NCBI GenBank assembly: GCA_035534435.1
Contig: DATLRX010000071.1
Span: 1 to 5,894, forward strand
Source: Palsa-851 sp035534435
GTDB taxonomy: Bacteria > Chloroflexota > Dormibacteria > Aeolococcales > Aeolococcaceae
Length of the DNA stretch: 5,894 bases
Reading direction: 5' to 3'
Part shown: positions 3,863 through 5,894 of the stretch, in pieces
How positions within the stretch are numbered: position 1 is the stretch's first letter
Layout of the letters: each line of letters starts with the position of its first letter
Made by a program: the position numbers and the translations under genes
The notes under the pieces: generated by a model
Told to the model about the DNA's origin: nothing
What the model saw: the letters and a program-made list of their open reading frames with translations, nothing else
Databases searched by the model: none

Positions 3863-5083
3863 ATGGCAATTCATCGACTCGTCCACCCGTCCGACGGCAC
3901 CGGCGACCTCCTGGTCGACGGCGCCACCATCACCATCATCGGCCGCGTCGTCTTCGAAGCTCCCAAGGCGGCTACGCTGCTGAGCGCACTCCCGCCCGCG
4001 CTACGCATCGGCGCCGTCGAGGGCTTCCTCGAGCACGGCGCCGCGACCGCGGTCGCGGTGCAGAGCAGCGCCCACGTCGTGCTGCTCGAAAGCAAGATCG
4101 AGGAGCTCACGGCCAAGCTGACCGAATCCCTCGCTGTGCAGTTGAAGACTGCAGGCGAGGACGCCACCGAGGAGACCGAAAAGCTCCTGGCCGCCCACAA
4201 GGAGGCGCTGACCAGGCTCCTCTCGCCACTCACCGACCCGAACACCAAGGATGGCTTGCCAGCCGTGCTAGTGACGCTGCTGGACCACGCCAACAAGGCC
4301 GCCATGGAGCACATCGCCGTGATGCTCAAGGACGGCGAGGAAGGCGCCCTGGGCAAGGCAGTCAAGCAGATCTCCGGCGAGCTGAAGGAGACAGCCACCT
4401 CCATCATCAAGGTGATCGTCGAGCGTGAAGCGCTCCGCACCAAGAGCAATCGCCGCGGTGATTGCTTCGAGGACGTGCTCGCGAACCGGCTTCCGATCCT
4501 GGCCCGTGGGATGGGGCGGGTCGAGCACTGTGCCCGTACTCAGGGTGAGAAGGCAGGCAACTCGGGCGACTATCTGGTTACGGTCGAGACTGTCCCTGGC
4601 GGAGAGACCGCCGGCATCGCGGTGGAAGCCAAGAGCCAGGCCGGTCGGTTCAGCGTCAACCAGATCAAGGCCGAGCTCAAGCGCGCCCGCCTCAACCGTG
4701 GGGACGCAGCTGCAGGCATCTTTATCGCCGAGTCGATCGACTCGTTGCCGGACGGCATCGGCTTTGGACAGGTCTCCGACACCGACTTCTACGTGGTCTA
4801 CAACCCCGCCGACGGCGATGAGACACCTCTCACCTGCGCCCTCTACATGGCCAAGGTAGCGGCACTCGCCAGCATCGCCACCGACACCGATCGCGACCTC
4901 GACATCACTGGCGCGCAGCGCGAGGTGAGCATCATCCGCGGCCTGCTCGAACAGTTCTCGAAGATCGAGGCCTGCCACAGCCGCATCGACAAGGAGACGA
5001 CGTCGGCGCGCACCGTCGCCGCCGACCTCAAGTCCGACATCCTCGCCGCGCTGCGCCGCTTGGATTCGATCATCTCCGGGTAA
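3863..5083 (+). CDS. PD-(D/E)XK nuclease-like protein with helical N-terminal half
   Basis: 406 residues, no signal peptide or membrane segment. The first 40 residues hold a short beta-rich segment (T-I-T-I-I-G-R-V-V-F). Residues 70-125 and 140-195 are long, charged, probably coiled-coil helices. From about 197 a restriction-endonuclease-like core follows: R-R-G-D-C-F-E203-D, then G-N-S-G-D236-Y-L-V-T-V, then I-A-V-E255-A-K257-S-Q, a helix Q-I-K-A-E-L-K-R-A-R-L-N-R-G-D-A-A-A, and the strand G-I-F-I-A-E. E203, D236 and E255-x-K257 match the metal-binding set of the PD-(D/E)XK superfamily. Coiled-coil plus nuclease recalls DUF2130 and RmuC proteins, though I cannot place it in either. Residues 340-406 form another helical segment. 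A good Shine-Dalgarno supports the start. The gene stands alone between terminators, like cargo rather than backbone. Nucleic-acid cleavage and a defence role are inference; the substrate is unknown. Confidence 0.72.
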   Translation: MAIHRLVHPSDGTGDLLVDGATITIIGRVVFEAPKAATLLSALPPALRIGAVEGFLEHGAATAVAVQSSAHVVLLESKIEELTAKLTESLAVQLKTAGEDATEETEKLLAAHKEALTRLLSPLTDPNTKDGLPAVLVTLLDHANKAAMEHIAVMLKDGEEGALGKAVKQISGELKETATSIIKVIVEREALRTKSNRRGDCFEDVLANRLPILARGMGRVEHCARTQGEKAGNSGDYLVTVETVPGGETAGIAVEAKSQAGRFSVNQIKAELKRARLNRGDAAAGIFIAESIDSLPDGIGFGQVSDTDFYVVYNPADGDETPLTCALYMAKVAALASIATDTDRDLDITGAQREVSIIRGLLEQFSKIEACHSRIDKETTSARTVAADLKSDILAALRRLDSIISG

Positions 5084-5501
5084 CCGTCGGCCTTCTACAG
5101 TGACCGAGGGCGCACTGCGCGCCCCGGTCACCGCTTCTGAGCGAGCTCCCGGACACGGCCTCCGGCGCCGCCGATGGCATCGCGGTGGGCGCTGGCAGCA
5201 CCACCATCTTCACCACGATCGACGGCATCGACGGCGCGGACGACACGCGCACCATCACGATGATGGTCGCCATCATCAGTACGATCTGCACGATACCGAT
5301 CACGACCAATATATTTACGTGATGCCCGCGACGACCCCGAGTGCGTCGACGGAGCACCCTCGAATTCGGCACCTGAGTCCGAGTTTGCCGCCCGCGCTGC
5401 AGATAGCTGGCCACCACGGCCACCACGTAAATCAATAGCATTGCGGCGCCCGGTGCGGTGCGTGCAATCACCTGACCTGCGGCGTGGAGACGAGGGCTCA
5501 T
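5070..5501 (-). CDS. Small, probably two-helix membrane protein of unknown function
   Basis: 143 residues. Residues 17-34 (P-G-A-A-M-L-L-I-Y-V-V-A-V-V-A-S-Y-L) and 62-86 (V-N-I-L-V-V-I-G-I-V-Q-I-V-L-M-M-A-T-I-I) are hydrophobic enough to span the membrane. They are joined by a very arginine-rich loop (36-59), which by the positive-inside rule would be cytoplasmic. The rest is a loosely structured tail. Third codon positions are mostly G/C. The ATG at 5501 is preceded at 7 nt by TATACG, fitting a leaderless start; GGAGG directly abuts the ATG, too close to act as a ribosome site. The gene is tail-to-tail with the nuclease gene and overlaps its last 14 bp, and a strong hairpin lies within its 3' end, a point against its full length. 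No family recognised. Small membrane partners beside nuclease effectors occur in defence systems, but a functional link here is speculation. Confidence 0.45.
   Translation of the reverse strand: MSPRLHAAGQVIARTAPGAAMLLIYVVAVVASYLQRGRQTRTQVPNSRVLRRRTRGRRGHHVNILVVIGIVQIVLMMATIIVMVRVSSAPSMPSIVVKMVVLPAPTAMPSAAPEAVSGSSLRSGDRGAQCALGHCRRPTVTRR
5100..5131 (+). terminator. Strong terminator hairpin after the nuclease-like gene
   Basis: GTGACCG(A)GGGCGC (5100-5113) pairs with GCGCCCCGGTCAC (5119-5131), 13 base pairs with one bulged A and a five-base loop, starting 16 bp after the stop codon of the nuclease-like gene. It would fold equally well in a minus-strand transcript, but there it lies inside the membrane-protein frame. 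Confidence 0.75.
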
Positions 5502-5508
5502 CCTCCAG

Positions 5509-5579
5509 CGTATACACCACTTTCAAAGTTGCCCAAGAAACGCGATTGCGCTTGGGCAACTTTCGTTCTGTGGTATAAG
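5509..5579. promoter_or_regulatory. Symmetric divergent promoters around a 13-bp inverted repeat
   Basis: AAAGTTGCCCAAG (5525-5537) and CTTGGGCAACTTT (5551-5563) form a perfect 13-bp inverted repeat with a 13-bp spacer. Each arm supplies TTGGGC as a -35-like element. Rightward, TTGGGC (5552-5557), 16 bp, then TATAAG (5574-5579) with an extended TGG just before it. Leftward, TTGGGC (5536-5531), 16 bp, then TATACG (5514-5509), ending 7 nt before the ATG at 5501. The matching spacing on both sides suggests one dimeric regulator or operator controlling both directions. Alternatively, the repeat is simply a hairpin terminator. Confidence 0.5.
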
Positions 5580-5601
5580 GCCCGCTCCCTAACGCGAGGC
5601 C

Positions 5602-5661
5602 ATGTCGACCAATTCCGGTCAGGGGTCCAGCTTCAACTTCTCGTTAGCGTTGGTCCCGTGA
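5602..5661 (+). CDS. Possible 19-codon peptide or leader frame
   Basis: ATG at 5602, preceded by GAGG at 5596-5599 (c-GAGG-cc-ATG), opens a 19-codon frame (M-S-T-N-S-G-Q-G-S-S-F-N-F-S-L-A-L-V-P) ending in TGA. It begins about 15 nt after the expected start of the rightward transcript. It is the only frame suitably placed for that promoter, but it is too short to judge as coding. The palindromes at 5653-5694 overlap its end. Confidence 0.2.
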   Translation: MSTNSGQGSSFNFSLALVP

Positions 5662-5851
5662 ACGTTCAGCCATCACTGTCACGTACTACGGGACGCGTTC
5701 ATACAAGGGAGATCGCTGTAATCGTGCGCCCTCCGCCCATCAGAGCGGCATGCACCTGAGACGCCCTCGCCCGCAGCGTGGCGCTTCTCCAGCGACTCGA
5801 GTGTGACGCTGCGTTTGGCGCTCCTTGGGTTCCACTCTCGTCGATGATCGC

Positions 5852-5894
5852 CTACCACGCCGTGAGCTCAGGTGACAGCCCCTGCTCGCGCTCG
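5852..5894 (-). CDS. Possible C-terminal end of a gene running off the right edge
   Basis: Reading leftward from the edge, 13 codons (E-R-E-Q-G-L-S-P-E-L-T-A-W) end in TAG at 5852-5854. Eleven of 13 third positions are G or C, typical of the genes here. The piece is too short to identify. An integrase would be expected somewhere toward this end, but nothing in these residues shows that. Confidence 0.22.
   Translation of the reverse strand, partial: EREQGLSPELTAW

Larger units (their letters stand above)
5502..5851. other. Mostly non-coding region with symmetric promoters
   Basis: The region holds the divergent promoter/inverted repeat (5509-5579), a 19-codon frame at 5602, the 8-bp palindrome GAACGTTC (5660-5667), and the inverted repeat GTCCCGT (5653-5659) with ACGGGAC (5688-5694). 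Base composition is less GC-rich than in the genes, and open frames through here show no third-position bias. From about 5700 to 5851 I see nothing I can support. Confidence 0.5.

Noticed and set aside
4268..5131. Long minus-strand open frame opposite the nuclease-like gene
   Set aside because: It mirrors the codon structure of the plus-strand gene, which has the better start signal and a recognisable catalytic motif set. High GC commonly leaves such antisense frames open.
5484..5759. Plus-strand open frame through the divergent promoter region
   Set aside because: It spans the 13-bp inverted repeat and both promoter halves, has no ribosome site, and codon use is unlike the neighbours.
1..5894. 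CRISPR array or insertion sequence
   Set aside because: No regularly spaced repeats, no terminal inverted repeats flanking a gene, and no transposase-like frame were seen on either strand.

Overview
The window looks like the left part of an integrated mobile element in a GC-rich bacterium, probably an actinomycete. The phylum is an inference. It rests on high GC, strong G/C preference at third codon positions in the credible genes, GC-rich hairpin terminators without U-tracts, and several genes whose -10 box sits 6-7 nt before the start codon, as in leaderless actinobacterial transcripts. The first 48 bases are the 3' part of a tRNA-Ala(CGC) gene on the minus strand, from CCA to the anticodon stem. 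Homology then stops and no D-arm or 5' acceptor follows. This is what integration into a tRNA gene leaves at the end opposite the restored tRNA, so the element should run rightward from about base 49. The intact tRNA, and probably the integrase, should lie beyond the right edge. No integrase is visible here.

Layout. Bases 49-296 are non-coding next to the att site, with a 10-bp palindrome and a perfect 13-bp tandem repeat. A DUF6941-like protein (minus, 297-785) is divergent from a BrnT-like toxin/RHH antitoxin operon (plus, 829-1480), and the two share overlapping -10 elements. A small helical protein (minus, 1485-1730) is tail-to-tail with the antitoxin. A strong hairpin and an upstream region lead to a ribbon-helix-helix protein (plus, 1989-2636) that ends in an acidic D-P-D-D-I-P-F tip like that of single-stranded DNA-binding protein (SSB). 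A non-coding stretch with five CGCTGC motifs precedes a protein with two apparent winged helices (plus, 2918-3694). I read these two genes and the motif cluster as a candidate replication or copy-control module. A terminator isolates the next unit.

That unit encodes a 406-residue protein (plus, 3863-5083) with a helical N-terminal half and a PD-(D/E)XK nuclease-like C-terminal half. Its leader holds nested inverted repeats and an anti-Shine-Dalgarno sequence in mutually exclusive pairings. A small, probably two-helix membrane protein (minus, 5070-5501) faces it and is driven from one side of a symmetric pair of divergent promoters built around a perfect 13-bp inverted repeat (5525-5563). The last 330 bases hold no convincing complete gene. 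A short open frame at the right edge may be the C-terminus of a minus-strand gene.

Taken together: attachment site, toxin-antitoxin stabilisation, replication-like genes, and a separately controlled nuclease plus membrane protein as cargo. The best candidates for something undescribed are the nuclease with its switch-like leader, and the RHH protein that mimics the SSB tail.
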